DNA from: Prorocentrum cordatum | Taxonomy: Eukaryota > Sar > Dinophyceae > Prorocentrales > Prorocentraceae | Length of the DNA: 64,000 bases | Direction: 5' to 3' | Assembly: GCA_963575745.1 (NCBI GenBank) | Contig: CAUYUJ010017634.1 | Location: 127,109-191,108, forward strand | Shown here: positions 31,933 to 44,500 of the stretch, in pieces | Position numbering within the stretch: the first letter of the stretch is position 1 | Layout: every line of letters starts with the position of its first letter | Notes under the pieces: generated by a model | What the model was told of the DNA's origin: nothing | The model's database searches: none | The model's input: the letters and a program-made list of their open reading frames with translations, nothing else | Translations under genes and position numbers: made by a program

Positions 31933-33734
31933 TGGCAGAGATAGGGCTTCAAATTTTATCGAAGACGCCTACGGCGAATCACCGCCGCCCCCTGCCTTTT
32001 TGGAAGCGCCTATGTGGCCGAACGTTGAGGCCAGACCTGCCAAGCTATCGGACCACGTGTTCCCCGAATCGGTTTGGAAAGCCTTCGGGGAACACGTGGG
32101 CATCTTGAAGGTCATCTTGGCCGTCTTGGAGGCCTCTTGGGCAAGCTTTGGGCGATCTTTGGGGCTTTTTGGGCCGTCTCGGGCCAGCTTCGAGCCAACT
32201 TCGGCCATCTTGGTGGGTTCCTGGCACGTCTGAAGCCGTCGGAAGCCGTTTGGGGGGCCTCTATGGGCCGACTTGGGGCCCGCTTGGAATGCTCCAGGGC
32301 CGTCTTGGAGGCCATCTTGGGCGTCTTGGAGGCCATCTTGGGCGTGTTGGAGGCCTCTTGGGCCCTCTTGGGGCCCTCTAGGGGCCATCTTGGAGGCCAC
32401 TTGGGCCATCATGGGGCTCTCTTGGGGGCCTCTTGGGCGATCTTGGGGGCTTCTTGGGCCGTCTTGAGCCGTCGGAGAGCCGAAAAGGCGCAAATGCCAA
32501 AATCCTTCAAAAACCAATGGAAAATCAATGATTTTGGCCTCTTCGGACTCTCCTGGAGGACCTCTTGGAGGCCTCTTGGGCCGTCTGGGAGGCCTCTGGG
32601 GGGCCTCTTGGGCCGTCTTGGGCCGTCTTGGACTCTCTTGGGCCGTTTTGGAGGCCGTCTTGGACCATCTCGGGCGGACTTGGAGGCCATCTTGGGCCAT
32701 CTTCGCGATTTTTTGAGGATGTCCCAAGCGAAACGGCCGTTTTTGGGCATTGGCAGATGGATTTTGGGAAATTTGCGGGTGGCCGGCGGGACGGGCCGAA
32801 GCCCACTGCGGAGTTCTTTTAGAAAAAGAACCAAAACCAAAACCTGAAACGTCCAGCACGCCGTGCACCCTGGCAGAGATAGGGCTTCAAATTTTATCGA
32901 AGACGCCTACGGCGAATCACCGCCGCCCCCTGCCTTTTTGGAAGCGCCTATGTGGCCGAACGTTGAGGCCAGACCTGCCAAGCTATCGGACCACATGTTC
33001 CCCGAATCGGTTTGGAAAGCCTTCGGGGAACACGTGGGCATCTTGAAGGTCATCTTGGCCGTCTTGGAGGCCTCTTGGGCAAGCTTTGGGCGATCTTTGG
33101 GGCTTTTTGGGCCGTCTCGGGCCAGCTTCGAGCCAACTTCGGCCATCTTGGTGGGTTCCTGGCACGTCTGAAGCCGTCGGAAGCCGTTTGGGGGGCCTCT
33201 ATGGGCCGACTTGGGGCCCGCTTGGAATGCTCCAGGGCCGTCTTGGAGGCCATCTTGGGCGTCTGGAGGCCATCTTGGGCGTGTTGGAGGCCTCTTGGGC
33301 CCTCTTGGGGCCCTCTAGGGGCCATCTTGGAGGCCACTTGGGCCATCATGGGGCTCTCTTGGGGGCCTCTTGGGCGATCTTGGGGGCTTCTTGGGCCGTC
33401 TTGAGCCGTCGGAGAGCCGAAAAGGCGCAAATGCCAAAATCCTTAAAAAACCAATGGAAAATCAATGATTTTGGCCTCTTCGGACTCTCCTGGAGGACCT
33501 CTTGGAGGCCTCTTGGGCCGTCTGGGAGGCCTCTGGGGGGCCTCTTGGGCCGTCTTGGACCATCTCGGGCGGACTTGGAGGCCATCTTGGGCCATCTTCG
33601 CGATTTTTTGAGGATGTCCCGAGCGAAACGGCCGTTTTTGGGCACGGTGGCGGGACGGGCCGGAGCCCACTGGGGAGTTCTTTTGGAAAAAGAACCAAAA
33701 CCAAAACCTGAAACGTCCAGCACGCCGTGCACCC
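31933..33734. repeat. Tandem direct duplication, ~938 and ~864 bp
   Basis: Copy 1 (31933-32870) and copy 2 (32871-33734) both start TGGCAGAGATAGGGCTTCAA and end CAGCACGCCGTGCACCC. They are nearly identical apart from deletions in copy 2, mostly in the GGCCTCTTGGG array. Each array is followed by GAGGATGTCC and GCGAAACGGCCGTTTTTGGG. Confidence 0.95.
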
Positions 33735-34590
33735 CTGCAAGCAGGGGGCGGCGGATCCATGGCCTTCGGCCCATCCCGCCACCGTGCCTGAGTTGTGGGT
33801 CAGAGTCGTCAGGCATGGTCGTGAGTTTTCTTCTGAGAAATCTCAGGAACCTCCGTTGGGAGAGTTTGGAGCCTCCGGGGACCCTCTCGTGCAGCGTTCG
33901 TGGGGACCGCGACTTCGTTGCGTGTGTCGTGGGCCAGAACTTTCGTGGATTGGGTCCCTTCGCGGCTGTCGTGGGTGTGTTCTTGGGGGGCGTTTTGGAG
34001 TCGTCTTGAATCTTCTAGGTGGGTTCCTGGGGGCTTTGGGGGTCTCTTGAGGGTTTCTTTAAGGCTTCTGGGGAGTTTCTGGGGGCTTACTGGGGCGGAG
34101 AGGGTTCGTGCTCTCCCTCTGGGGCTCCTCCTGGGACGATCGTTGGGCCCTGCCGAGCAATCTTGGAGGCCTCTTGGACTGTCTTGGGGACCTCTATACC
34201 CCTCTTCATCTTGGGGGCCTTTTGGCCTGTTCTGGAGCGTGGGGAACCTGAAAAGGCAGAAACGCCAAACATGTTCGAAAGCATCATTAAACTCAATGTT
34301 TGTTTGCCTCGTTGGGCCTTCGTGGGGGTGCTGTTGGAGGCCTGCTGGGAAGTCTCGGAGGCCTCTTGGGCCGTCTGGGGGCCACTGGCCGCGTCTTTGA
34401 GCAATGCTTCGGCGAGTCGGGGCTCTCTTGGAACGTTTTCGGCGGGCACATCGTCCAGATGACCCCCAGGAAACATCTCAGAATTCACGGGGGCCGCCCG
34501 AGACTGCCTGGGAAACGATTGGTCCAGGCCCTAAGAGATTCACAATTTTGGCTGCAGCGCCCGTGCTGAGTGAGCCTTGGGGCTCTCCAC
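33735..34590. repeat. GGCCTCTTGGG-type degenerate array
   Basis: The start (33755-33800, CCTTCGGCCCATCCCGCCAC) matches 1040-1075 in SET intron 1, so the two arrays share a flank. No coding evidence. Confidence 0.75.
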
Positions 34591-34599
34591 TTCGTGCCA

Positions 34600-34985
34600 G
34601 AGGCACGTTGGCGGATGACGGGAAGCGCTTCTGGCGTGGAGCTTTGTTATGAGTTAAGGTCAATTTTCCTTTGCGAATGGATCCGCGCCGAACTTGGAAA
34701 CTCGCTGGCGGATGACGGGAACCGCCTTCTCAGGACGAGAAGGTGAGGGGAGTTTGTTAGAGGAAGTTGAGTAATGAATACATAAACAACTAAGACGCGA
34801 GAGACCCCTGATTGTGCGGTGCAAACGGTAATTCGCTTGGCGGATGACGGGAAGCGCCTTCTCGGAACGAGAAGGTGATGGGAGCTTGTGAGGAGAAGCT
34901 GGGTAAGGAATGCATCATAAAGAAGTAAGACGCGAGAGACACCCGGCTGAGCGGCGAAAAAGGCAACTCGATTGGCGGATCCCCC
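34600..34985. repeat. About 129-bp tandem repeat, three units
   Basis: TTGGCGGATGACGGGAAGCG recurs at about 34608, 34710 and 34838, with a truncated fourth at 34972. GACGCGAGAGACMCC closes the units. Confidence 0.85.
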
Positions 34986-35249
34986 CTCCCCAAACGGCCG
35001 TGTGCAATGAGATGTTGAGAGAGTCGTTTTATGCGGTATGTCGAACACGGGGCTCTCGTTTGAGACATCCTTGTAACATGGAGATGTTGAAATCGCTGGC
35101 GAAATCGCATCGATCTATTGGCCGCCTGGGGGCATCCTGCAGCTCATGGGGCTTTGTCTGGCGGTTCTTGGTGGCCCTGGGCGTCGCCCGCAGGTTGCTT
35201 GTATACCCGCCTGACAGCCCGCCTGACCGGTTCAACCTGTCCTGCTTTG

Positions 35250-36664
35250 GCTTAGTGGTTGCTTGTGGTTGTGTTGGTCAGCTGTGCCACGTGAACTCTG
35301 TACGGGTGCGTGCGTATGGGCGTACATGCGCGTGTGCGTATATGCCTGTCTGTGCCTGTGTCCAGTGTGTGTGCCTGTGTGTGCCTGTGTGTGCGACCGA
35401 GTAAATGTATGCAGGGGCACAACGCCAGGTTGTGTACAATGACACGCGCAACACCTGACCAAAGCAACCGCATGCAACCACTCAACACGAGTTGCGAACG
35501 GTGACCATCTGGGCATTTAGGGGGCCCTGGCTACTGCATCCATGTGCACTCATGCGCGTTGGTTGCATATCCATGCGCGCGCACACACGCTCAGTGAAGC
35601 GGCGCTTCCCGTTCTCGTCTGGAAAGGTCCCCCCCAAACGAAACGGCCGTTTCGCTTGAGACATCCTCGGCTAAATGAGATGTCCAAGGAGTTGCTTCAA
35701 CACGTTTTATGTGAAACATGAGGCTCTCGTTCGAGACATCTTCCGAACAATTTTATCTCCAGGAATCTTGCGAATTCGCCCAATCTCAAACATGAGGCTC
35801 TCGTTCGAGACAGCCGCGACAAAAAAAGGGACAGTCGATGACCTCCTGCTTCAAGGCGTCTTCTGTTCAACATGGGGCTCTCGCTCGAGACATCCTCGAA
35901 ACAACGAGGAGAGGGAGGAGGAGGAGGAGGAGAAGGAGGAAAAGGAAAAGAAGGAGCAGGAACACGAGGAGGAGGAGGAGGAGGAGGAGAGGAGGAGGAG
36001 GAGGGGTTGGAGGAGGAGTAGGAGGAGGAGGAGGAGCAGGATCAGGAGCATGAACAGGATGATGATGATGATGATGATGATGAGGAGGAGGAGGAGGACG
36101 AGGACATTAAAAGTTCAGTGCATTTGCTGCGGCTTCGTGCTCACATGTGGTACGTTTGCTGCTGAGTGCGTTTGCTGCGATGGTTTGGTGTAGCTGCTGG
36201 TGGCTGTTGAACTGTGGGCACGTTTGCTGCCGTACACGCCCGCGCACACGCACACACAGGCACACGCAGGAAACGCACGCACACCCACACACACATGCAC
36301 ACACACACATGCACCCACATGCACACATGCACATGATGCGCACACGCAAGCATAGGCCACGCGCAGCACCTGATCAAAGCAGCCGCAGGCAACCATTCAA
36401 CACGAGTTGCCAACGGTGACCATCTGGGCATCTAGGGGAGCCCAGCGACTGCATCCATGTGCACTCATGCGCGTTGGTTGCAAGTCCATGCGCGCGTGCG
36501 CACGCAAGCTCAGAGAAGCGGCGCTTCCCGTTCTTGTCCGGAAAGGTTCCCCCAAACGGCTGTTTCGCTTGAGACATCCTCGATTTACTGAGATGTCCAA
36601 GGAGTTGTTTCAACACGTTTTATGTGAGACATGAGGCTCTCGTTCGAGACATCTTCCGAACAAT
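35250..36664. repeat. Direct repeat pair of about 0.3 kb with CA/TG and GGA tracts
   Basis: 35435-35756 matches 36360-36664: CAACACGAGTTGCGAACGGT, GCATCCATGTGCACTCATGC, TTTCGCTTGAGACATCCTCG. TGTG/CACA-rich tracts precede each copy; a GGA/GAT tract lies at 35895-36105. Confidence 0.85.
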
Positions 36665-37035
36665 GGCCGTTTCGATCGAGACATCCCAAACAAATCGGCC
36701 TGGGAGGGGACTCCGAATCGACATCGTCTTAGACTCGCTCCCAGAGGGCTTTCAAACGGCCCAAAGGAGGCCCAAAAGACTCCCCGGAGGGCCCCAAGAG
36801 CGCCTAAGAGCGCACCAGGAGGCCCCCAAGCGGCCCACAAGAGCCCCAAGACGGCCCAAGATGGCGCCGAGACGGCCCAAGATTGCTCCCAACGAACCCC
36901 ACGACGCGCCCAGACAGCCCAAGAAGACCCCAGAAGCCCACAAGAGGACCCAAGAGGCCCCCAATAAGCTCCAACAGGCCCCAAGACAACCCCGCGCGGC
37001 GCCTAGAGCCCCCAGGGCAGCCCGATAGGGTCACC
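36665..37035. repeat. CCCAAGACGGCC-type degenerate array
   Basis: Complementary sense of the array at 32100-32720. It is preceded by the GGCCGTTTCGATCGAGACAT motif. Confidence 0.8.
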
Positions 37036-39211
37036 AGGACCCTCTCCTGATTCAACATCCTTCTCGAATTGCCTCTTACTGTCCCCCGTCGTCGTCGTTA
37101 TCGTCCTCCACATTCCTCCTCGTACTCGCCCTCATTCTCTTGGTCCTTGTCCTTGTTCTTCTCTTCCTCCTCGTTGTCCTCATGCTTCTCCTCGCTATCC
37201 TCACGTTCTCCACGTCGTCCTCGGCATCGCCTCCTCGTCGCCCTCGCCTCTCTTCTCTTCTTATTCGGCCACAGCGCCCACTGGATTAAATCGGCGCTTC
37301 CCTTTATTGTTCGATCAGGTTTAAAACAAGAGGAAGAGGAACCGCCCCTCCTCCATGGTCCTTCCTCCTCATCGCACCTCTGCCTCCGAATTCCCTCCTC
37401 ATTCGTCCGTCGTCCCCCTTGTTCTCATCCTGATCCTCAACCTGTGGTGTCTCAAGCCCAGTCAGCACAGAAGACGCCCCGTGGTGAAGGCTTCCGAGGC
37501 GGGCGTCCGATGGGCGCTTAAGAACCCATCAGGAAGCGCTGCGGACATGCCGCGGAAGGGTTTTGCATGACTCGTGGTACAGTGTTCACATACTATATGG
37601 CCGCGTGATAAGAAATCTGGGGCACATTCTTCTTCGATGTTTGAGGGTCCCCAGGTGAATGATTTATCGGGGGAAAGAGAAATACGTGGGGCACCCGTTG
37701 GCAGATCAACCTTTGATTTGATGGACCTACTTACTGTATGCTTCTGCAGGTCGGAGCAGAGGCAGCAGGGCTTGGCGGGGGACCAAAGCCCGTTAGGGAA
37801 GTCCCCGCTCCGCAGCCCCCGCAGTCAGTGCGGACCAGCCTCGACCTCTGGCGGGTCCTTCGGCCTGGGCCTGGAGTGTTGAGACCGCCCAGGGCCACCT
37901 TGGTGGGCCGTTGGGGGCGGCCGGGACGGGACTACGTGCCCGCGCGCACCGCCAAGCCTTGCCGAGCAGAGGCTTGAGAGACACGCTGCAAGTTCAGACA
38001 GCCGTCTGCGATGAGGGCGGAGCTTCGCTCGACGAGTACGCGGGCCGACTTCCAGCGGGAGAGGCTGCCAGCAGAAACAATCATGTGCTCACTTGCGCGT
38101 GCGCATGCGCCGAGCTCTACGTCGTGCCGAGCTACGCCCACGCATACGCCCACTCCTACGATCTAGAGGATACGCCGTGATCCGCTGCGAGAAAACAAGA
38201 CCGAGCACCAATGCTGCCCATTACTTTTCTGTATTGTCTGCTTTCACCTATGACCGATCTGGGTCTCAGTTGCTCTTGTATCCGGCAAGGTTTTTTATCC
38301 GTTTCCAGGAACCTTGATCTCGCTCATGAAAACAGGACACCAACGGTTCACTGGAACGGATAAAAAAGGGTTCGGGGCTTGAAGTTGGAGCCTAGACCGA
38401 AGAAGCATGGCGACGGAGCTGGACAAAAAAAAGGCGCCGTAACCAGGAAACCAATTTGCAAAACAACAGCGAGGAAAACAACCGTTCTGTCGTTAATGGC
38501 AGGGTTGTTTCCCCTCTGCTTCTGGCCCTTGGTGTACGCCCTATGCCATTTGGGTCGATGTCCCATGCCCTCCGTCACTGTCCTACGCCATCAGTGTGCA
38601 CATAAACGGTATACACATTTATATGTATATCCCATGCCCTCCAGGTAGATGTCCGTGTATATGTCCAAGAACCACTAAGATCTCGGTATATATCCCATAC
38701 CATCCGTTTTTCCTCTTCTACCTTCTCTCTCGACTGCCTCTCCCCTTTCTTGCGTCCTCCCACTCCTGTCCATCTTCCCCCCTCCTGGCCTGCTCAAACT
38801 CATCGCCATATGTCTTGTTTATCATGACTGATGCTATTTCTTCGTTTCGCAAGTATCATCCCCCAGCCTGTTTTTCCCTCCTCCGCTTACCGCTTACCCA
38901 TCCCTTAGTCGCCATGATGATAACTTTACGTTTCTTGTCCACCAGCCGTTCTGATTCAAGCGCGCGCCAGCGACAGTATTCGCTATCCGATATACTCCGC
39001 GTAAGGTGCAGCACTGGCCACATTTCCTTGAACGCAATGTATTCGACCATCACCACTCTGTGCTTGGCTGGCTTGGTCCTTGGGGCATCCGCTCTTCAGC
39101 CAGTTGTGCCCACGGACGCGGATTTGCCAGGTGTTGCCCTGGCTCTCGAGGCCTGGCCAAAGTGGCCGTGGCACCATGGAACCTGGGGACGACAACCACC
39201 CACATGCCCTG
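37036..39211. other. No gene recognised
   Basis: Pyrimidine-rich CCTCGTC blocks (37080-37260), then mixed sequence of moderate GC. 38560-38700 has repeated ATGCCCTCCGT/CATATCCCAT blocks. No exon with splice support was found on either strand. Confidence 0.4.
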
Positions 39212-39297
39212 ACCCCCTCGCGTTGCTCAAAATCGGGACGGAAGGTTGTTCGTGACAGTCTTCGGCCTCAGGGGCCTTTCACCAAGCCCTGATGCGG

Positions 39298-39550
39298 TCA
39301 AGTCTGATGGCTCCAACATCGCAGAGTGGATTTCGTTCGGGAAGCTATGGGATGGACCCGAATTGTCCTGGAGAGTTTAGCTCTGGATTTCGAAGCGATT
39401 GAGTTTTCTAGCCAGGGATGAACAATACAACGGATCCACGTGGAATTCCCTTCGTTTTTCGCTCGCCGTTTCGGTCTGCATTGACAGAACTCCACGCGAA
39501 AATCCGCTGCAGCACGTCTGCAAGGTCGGTGCATTGACAAGTGATGGCCT
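39298..39550. repeat. F10 dispersed ~250-bp repeat, copy 1
   Basis: AACATCGCAGAGTGGATTTC to TCCGCTGCAGCACGTCTGCA, with TTTCGCTCGCCGTTTCGG inside. Matches 45548-45800. A partial F2 (39212-39297) precedes it. Confidence 0.85.
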
Positions 39551-39721
39551 CCAGACTTCCAGGACTCCACGCTGTGACGAAGTCGCGGCGTGCGGTCGTG
39601 GCCACCCCAGCCAACCCCTGGGGCCAGGGGACGGCGCACACAGCCAAGACGCTGCCACAAGGACCACTCCGGACTGAGCAGGAGCCATGGCTTTGGGCCG
39701 CTCCGTGGGCACAGGGTCTTT

Positions 39722-39874
39722 CTGATGGGCCTGTCTTCCACCACCACCATGAGTTGGAGGGGGGAGGGGTTCCTCCTCCCCCTCGTCTTCTTCCTCCTCC
39801 TCCTCCTCCTCCTCCTCCACCTTCTGTCCCCCTCCAGCTTGTGATGGTGGTGGTGGAAAACTGGCCCATCACTT
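39722..39874. mobile_element. F17 TIR element, copy 1
   Basis: GATGGGCCTGTCTTCCACC and AGTTGGAGGGGGG at the left, their inverted partners at the right. The core is a CTCCTC tract. The second copy is at 47902-48088. Confidence 0.8.
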
Positions 39875-39929
39875 CTTGGGTCTGCACGTGGCTCTTGTTC
39901 TTCGAACCCTCTGCTGTGCGAGTAACACG

Positions 39930-40340
39930 TCGTGATAGTCCTCCAGGGATGTCGGGACGGTCGGTCCCTGCTTGAGAAGGCCGTCGCTCCTCGGGAGTGG
40001 GTCAGGCCACCTCTTCGTGGCCGACGCTCGCCTTGGCAGGAGAAGCCCCCTCCTCCCTCCTCCTCCTCCTCCTCCTCCTCCTCCTCCTCCTCCTCCTCCT
40101 CCTCCTCCTCCTCCTCCCTCCCCTCGCTTTTCCCTCCTCCCCCCTCTTCCCACTCCTCCTCCTCCTCCTCCTCCACGCCCCCCTCCTCCTCCTCCTCCTC
40201 CTCCTTCTCCTCCTCCTCCTGATTCTCCTCCTCCTCCTCCTCCTCCCTACTCTTCCTCCTCCTCCTCCTCCTCCTCCTCCACGTCTCCTCCTCCTCTTCT
40301 TCCTTCTCCTCCTCCTCCGCCTCCTCCTCGTCATCCTCCT
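39930..40340. repeat. F3 right end and CCT microsatellite
   Basis: GGGATGTCGGGACGGTCGGT at 39951, then an interrupted CCT array at 40045-40340. The 40340-40460 block is GC-rich and unassigned. Confidence 0.85.
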
Positions 40341-40466
40341 GATCTGGCGCTTCTCCATGGAAGCGCGAGGGCCGTTCGCCTCCCTGGCCAGGCCAGGGGG
40401 GGGGGGGGCAGAACCGCCGACGGCTGGTCCAGGCGCGGGGCTGCCAGGACCAAGTGCCTAGACATC

Positions 40467-40573
40467 AGTCGGGCACGTCCCCCCTACAGGGGGATTTTGG
40501 GCTGAGAAATACAAATACCCAAACCAAATTCCAGAAATGCTCAAAAGTAGTCCAAACATAGCCCCCCGACTTA
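40467..40573. mobile_element. F1 element, short diverged copy
   Basis: AGTCGGGCACGTCCCCCCTA at the left is typical. The right end is reduced to GCCCCCCGACTT. Confidence 0.55.
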
Positions 40574-40611
40574 AACCTACACATCCGATGTAAGTTGTTT
40601 TTCTGATGGAT

Positions 40612-40955
40612 ACATTCCCCAGTAGGGTGCCCTGGGTTTCTTGGGTTTCGATGGCTTCGCGATGGAAAGCGTGACGCTCCCACATCAAAAGTCAATGGAC
40701 CTCCTGGGGTCTCAAGGTTGGGCTTCTCGGGCAAGGTTCCCCAATCAGTGCTCGCACTGTAGGGGTCCTCGCGGAAATTGAAACAGTTGGCGAAAGTTTC
40801 CCGCTGATTTTGCTAGCCGGCTGGGTTCCCGGGTTTCCCGGTTCCTGGTTCCGGGATCCTGGGTTGCGGGTCATTGGTTCCGGGCCGATTTCGGTGGGTT
40901 CCCGGTTCCTGGGTTCCAGGTCGATCACCTTATCGATGAAACCATCCGTTGGTTG
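40612..40955. repeat. F11 dispersed repeat, long copy
   Basis: Near full-length match to 22998-23376, lacking the first block and ending at ATGAAACCATCCGTTGG. Confidence 0.85.
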
Positions 40956-40999
40956 GTTTTTTCTCTGTTGTTATGTATAAGAGAGAGGGAGACCCATAC

Positions 41000-41550
41000 C
41001 TCCAACGTGCTGGAAAAATCAAGTCAGAGGTTTTTCTAGCTCTATCGGCCCTCGCTGGGCCCCGGGACCGTCAACAAACGACTCGGGATGAAAAGCCGGT
41101 CCTGGGGGATGGGTCGAGACTTCCGGAGACCCCGTATTGAAAAAAACACGACATCGGATCTGTAGGGAGGGAGAGGGAGAGGGAGGGATAGAGAGAGAGA
41201 GAGAGGGATGTGCCGATGGGTGGTGCCGATGTGCGGGCCCGAGACGTCGCGCCAGGCGCACCTCTGATCGCCCCGCGGCCCATAGGAGTGGCCCCCCGGG
41301 TGGCCGGGACGGATGCAGAACGTCGTGCTCGTGAAAGAGCAGCTCCAAATTTTTGAAAGTTCGGGTGCCCAGAGATCCGATGTCGTGATTTTTTCAATAC
41401 GGGGTCCCCAGAAGTCTCGACCCATTCCCCAGGACCGGCTTTTCATCCCGAGTCGTTTTTCGACTGTCCCTCGGCGAGGGCCGCTGGAGGCCGAAAGTCG
41501 AGAACACAACCCGTCTTGATTTTTCCAATGCGTTGGAGGTCTGGGTGTGC
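41000..41550. mobile_element. Two F2 elements in opposite orientation
   Basis: 41000-41160 and 41368-41550 are reverse complements (TCGACCCATTCCCCAGGACC and its complement). Between them lies a GAGAGG tract and unassigned sequence. Confidence 0.8.
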
Positions 41551-41574
41551 GTGAAGCAGTGGGGCGCCCCAGAG

Positions 41575-44500
41575 GAGGAGCCAACAAGCCCGACAACTTG
41601 GCAGCGGTCCCCTCCACGCCTGGGTGCTACATGCGCATGCCGTCTGGCTGCCCGCAGCACGAGATGAGGACGGACGAGTGGAGGCCCGACCCGTACATCA
41701 AGGTCCACGACCAGGCAAAGGAGGAGCTCGGGGGAACATCAGGCCCAGAATCTTGGCCGCCGAGTCGTGTGGCGGTGGGCGCTGAAAATCGGTGTGTAGC
41801 CTCCCCAGGCGTGGCCCGACTGGCGTGTGCACCGATCTTGGCGGGCCCCGGGATCGCCCAGGCCCGGGCGGGAGGACTCGGGCCCCCGTATGCTTCTGCC
41901 GTGGAGCCCGCCCCTCTGGAGCCTGTTCCTCGTTGATTGATATGCCCCCCCTCTCTGGTGCCCAGTCCCCGTGGGTCTGTTTGTTCCACTGGCGTGCGCC
42001 GCTTCGGTGCCCCTCGTGATTGCTCAGCTCGGCTGTCGCACCCCGCGTCTTGCCAGGGGCAGCCTTGCAGCGCAGGCTGTGCCCGGGGGCCCGCGGCTGC
42101 AGCAGCAGCGGCTTCCGCTTGGGACCTCCTCACGGTGCTGTCAGGGGTCGTGACCTCGCACGAGGTTTTTCTGGCCAGTTCCTGGGGAATCCTGATGCCG
42201 CCTGATGCCTGACAATCGGTCTAGTGTTCTTTCAGTCGCCGCTTTGGAACGGTTCTCACGCCCTGGCCCAGCTGACACCTTGCTCACGAGTCGCGCTCTT
42301 GCCTGAGATTCCTTTTCAATGTGTAAAAAGACTCGCGCTTGAATTTCCCGCACGCCCGAGCCGCCCGTTAGAGTCCGCCCGCCTGCCCGACCGTCAGGGT
42401 CCGCCAGCCGTCGTCAGGGTCCGCCGGGTCGCTTGCTTGGAAAGTCGGCCGCCCGTTTTGATGTTCCGCTTGCCCGACCCGCCCTTCAGGTCCGCTAGCC
42501 CGACCCGCCCGACAGGGTCCGCCCGCTGGATCCGCTTGTCTTGCCATGCCGGGTTTTATCCAGGAGCTGGCGTGGAAAAGGAAGCCCACCCGAAGGGAAC
42601 ACGTTCAGAAACGAAAGGGGAAAGTCCATGCATGTTGAATCGGCGTCGCCCCAACATTCCAATATTATGTGTGCGTCGCCGCCCCAGGGGCGACGCGCGT
42701 TCCGAGACATGTTGCAGTATATGCGTCGTGGCGGGCGCTTTCTGACCACACCGCGCGGGAAACAATATACTGCAAGATGGTTGCACTATATGTTTAGATC
42801 GGGCGCGCGCCTCCAAGGAGGACATACAGTACTAGTATGTCTCTGTGCGCCCCATTGAACGGCACGGGGGCAACACATGGCGAGTAGCCTTGGTTGGGGC
42901 TTGAGCCTGTGGGAAAAGAGCTCCCGACCAGTCTCGAACTCTGCACATCGCGGCCGCCAGGCCCCAAAGGGTCTCGGTGCTCCCTGGGTGTGGCGTCCCC
43001 CGATCTCGGCGAAGGGCGGCTGCATGCCGCTGCCGCCAGGGCCCAAGGGACCTCGTGCTCCTTCTGTCCCCTGGGGGGCCCGCCGCACGCTCTCGGCGCC
43101 CCAGCGTGCCCCAGCAGCTCGGCGCCCCCCAGCAGCCAGTGCCCCCCCCCGCCCCCCTCCGCTGTCACACCCCTCCGCCCCTACCATTTCATGTTCGCGT
43201 CGCACCGCCTCCCCCCTCCGCCCAGCGTTCCCCAGCAGCCCAACGTTTCCCAGCAGCGCAATGCCCCCCCAGCAGACCAGTCTAGTCTCCCCTCTGCCCT
43301 GTGCCCCCTCCGCCCTGGCCCTCTGCGCCCCGACCAATTGATTTTCGCGTCGCACCGCCCTCCCCCCCCGCCCCTCCCCCCCGCCCCCTCCCGCCAACGT
43401 TCCCCAGCAGCCAGTGGCAGCATCGGCCCGCCTCTGCGCCCAGACCATGTTTTACTCGCGTCGCACCGTCCTCCCCCAGCGTGCCCCAGCAGCCCACTGT
43501 TCCCCAGCAGCCCAGAGCCCTCCCCGCCCACCGCCCATCCGCCCCGACCCACTCCGCCCCGACCCTGTTATTGTCGCGTCGCACCGCCCCTCCCCTCCAG
43601 CGTTCCCCAGCAGCCACCTTCCCTCAGCAACCCAGCGTTCCCCAGCAGCCAAGTGCCCTCCCCGCCCCGACCCCCTCCCCGCCCCGACCATTAATGTTGT
43701 GGTGCGCCCTGTGTCTAGAGTTCCGAGTGCATCATCTCCGCGCCACACAGTTCTCCGGTTTTTCTTACGGCGGATCCGATGTCTGCCCCGTTCGAAAGTC
43801 ATAGTTTTAGGTTAAAGCGGGGAACCCGGAGAAATCTGATCCGCGGACATCTGAATTTGCCCGGGTTACGGTTATACGTGGGATGGAGGGTTCGGTCATC
43901 AATTTCCCAGGATGGGTCGTCAATTCAATTGTCTCGCGCACGTCCATCAACCTTCCGCGCGCGCGGGTCTCAGTCAACATGAATGCATATCTCTCCTCCC
44001 GGTTGCCGCGCGCAGCTCGTCCAGACGCCGTCCGTTCGGCGGCGCCGATGTTAATTGTCGAATCATCATCGCCAACTTCACTTGAAGAGGAACATCTTCC
44101 GTCCTGCGTAAGTATTGCGGCTTCGCTGACACTTTTCTGAAGCGCAGCGCGCAAAGTCAGGCGCACAGGCCTGTGCCCTGAGATGCCAGGAGTCGATCAG
44201 CGAACGCGTTGTCAATAGCAGTTGGGCGCGCGATGTAGGAGAACATTGTTTGAAGGGGTGGACTGAAGTGATACACCTTGTCCTCAGCCGATTCCTCCTC
44301 TTCCTGCCTCCTCGCTTGTATTCTTCCTCTTCGTCTCCTTCTCCTTCCCCCTCGCTCTGAAAGGCGTATTGAACTTATTGGAGACCGGACTGTGGCTTCG
44401 CGGGGGCCTCTCGGGGGCCTCTTCAGACAGGGGAAGGCTGGTGCTTTCGACATAGTTGCCCTCCGCTGGGCCTTCTAAAGCATGGGACAGCTGGATTCCG

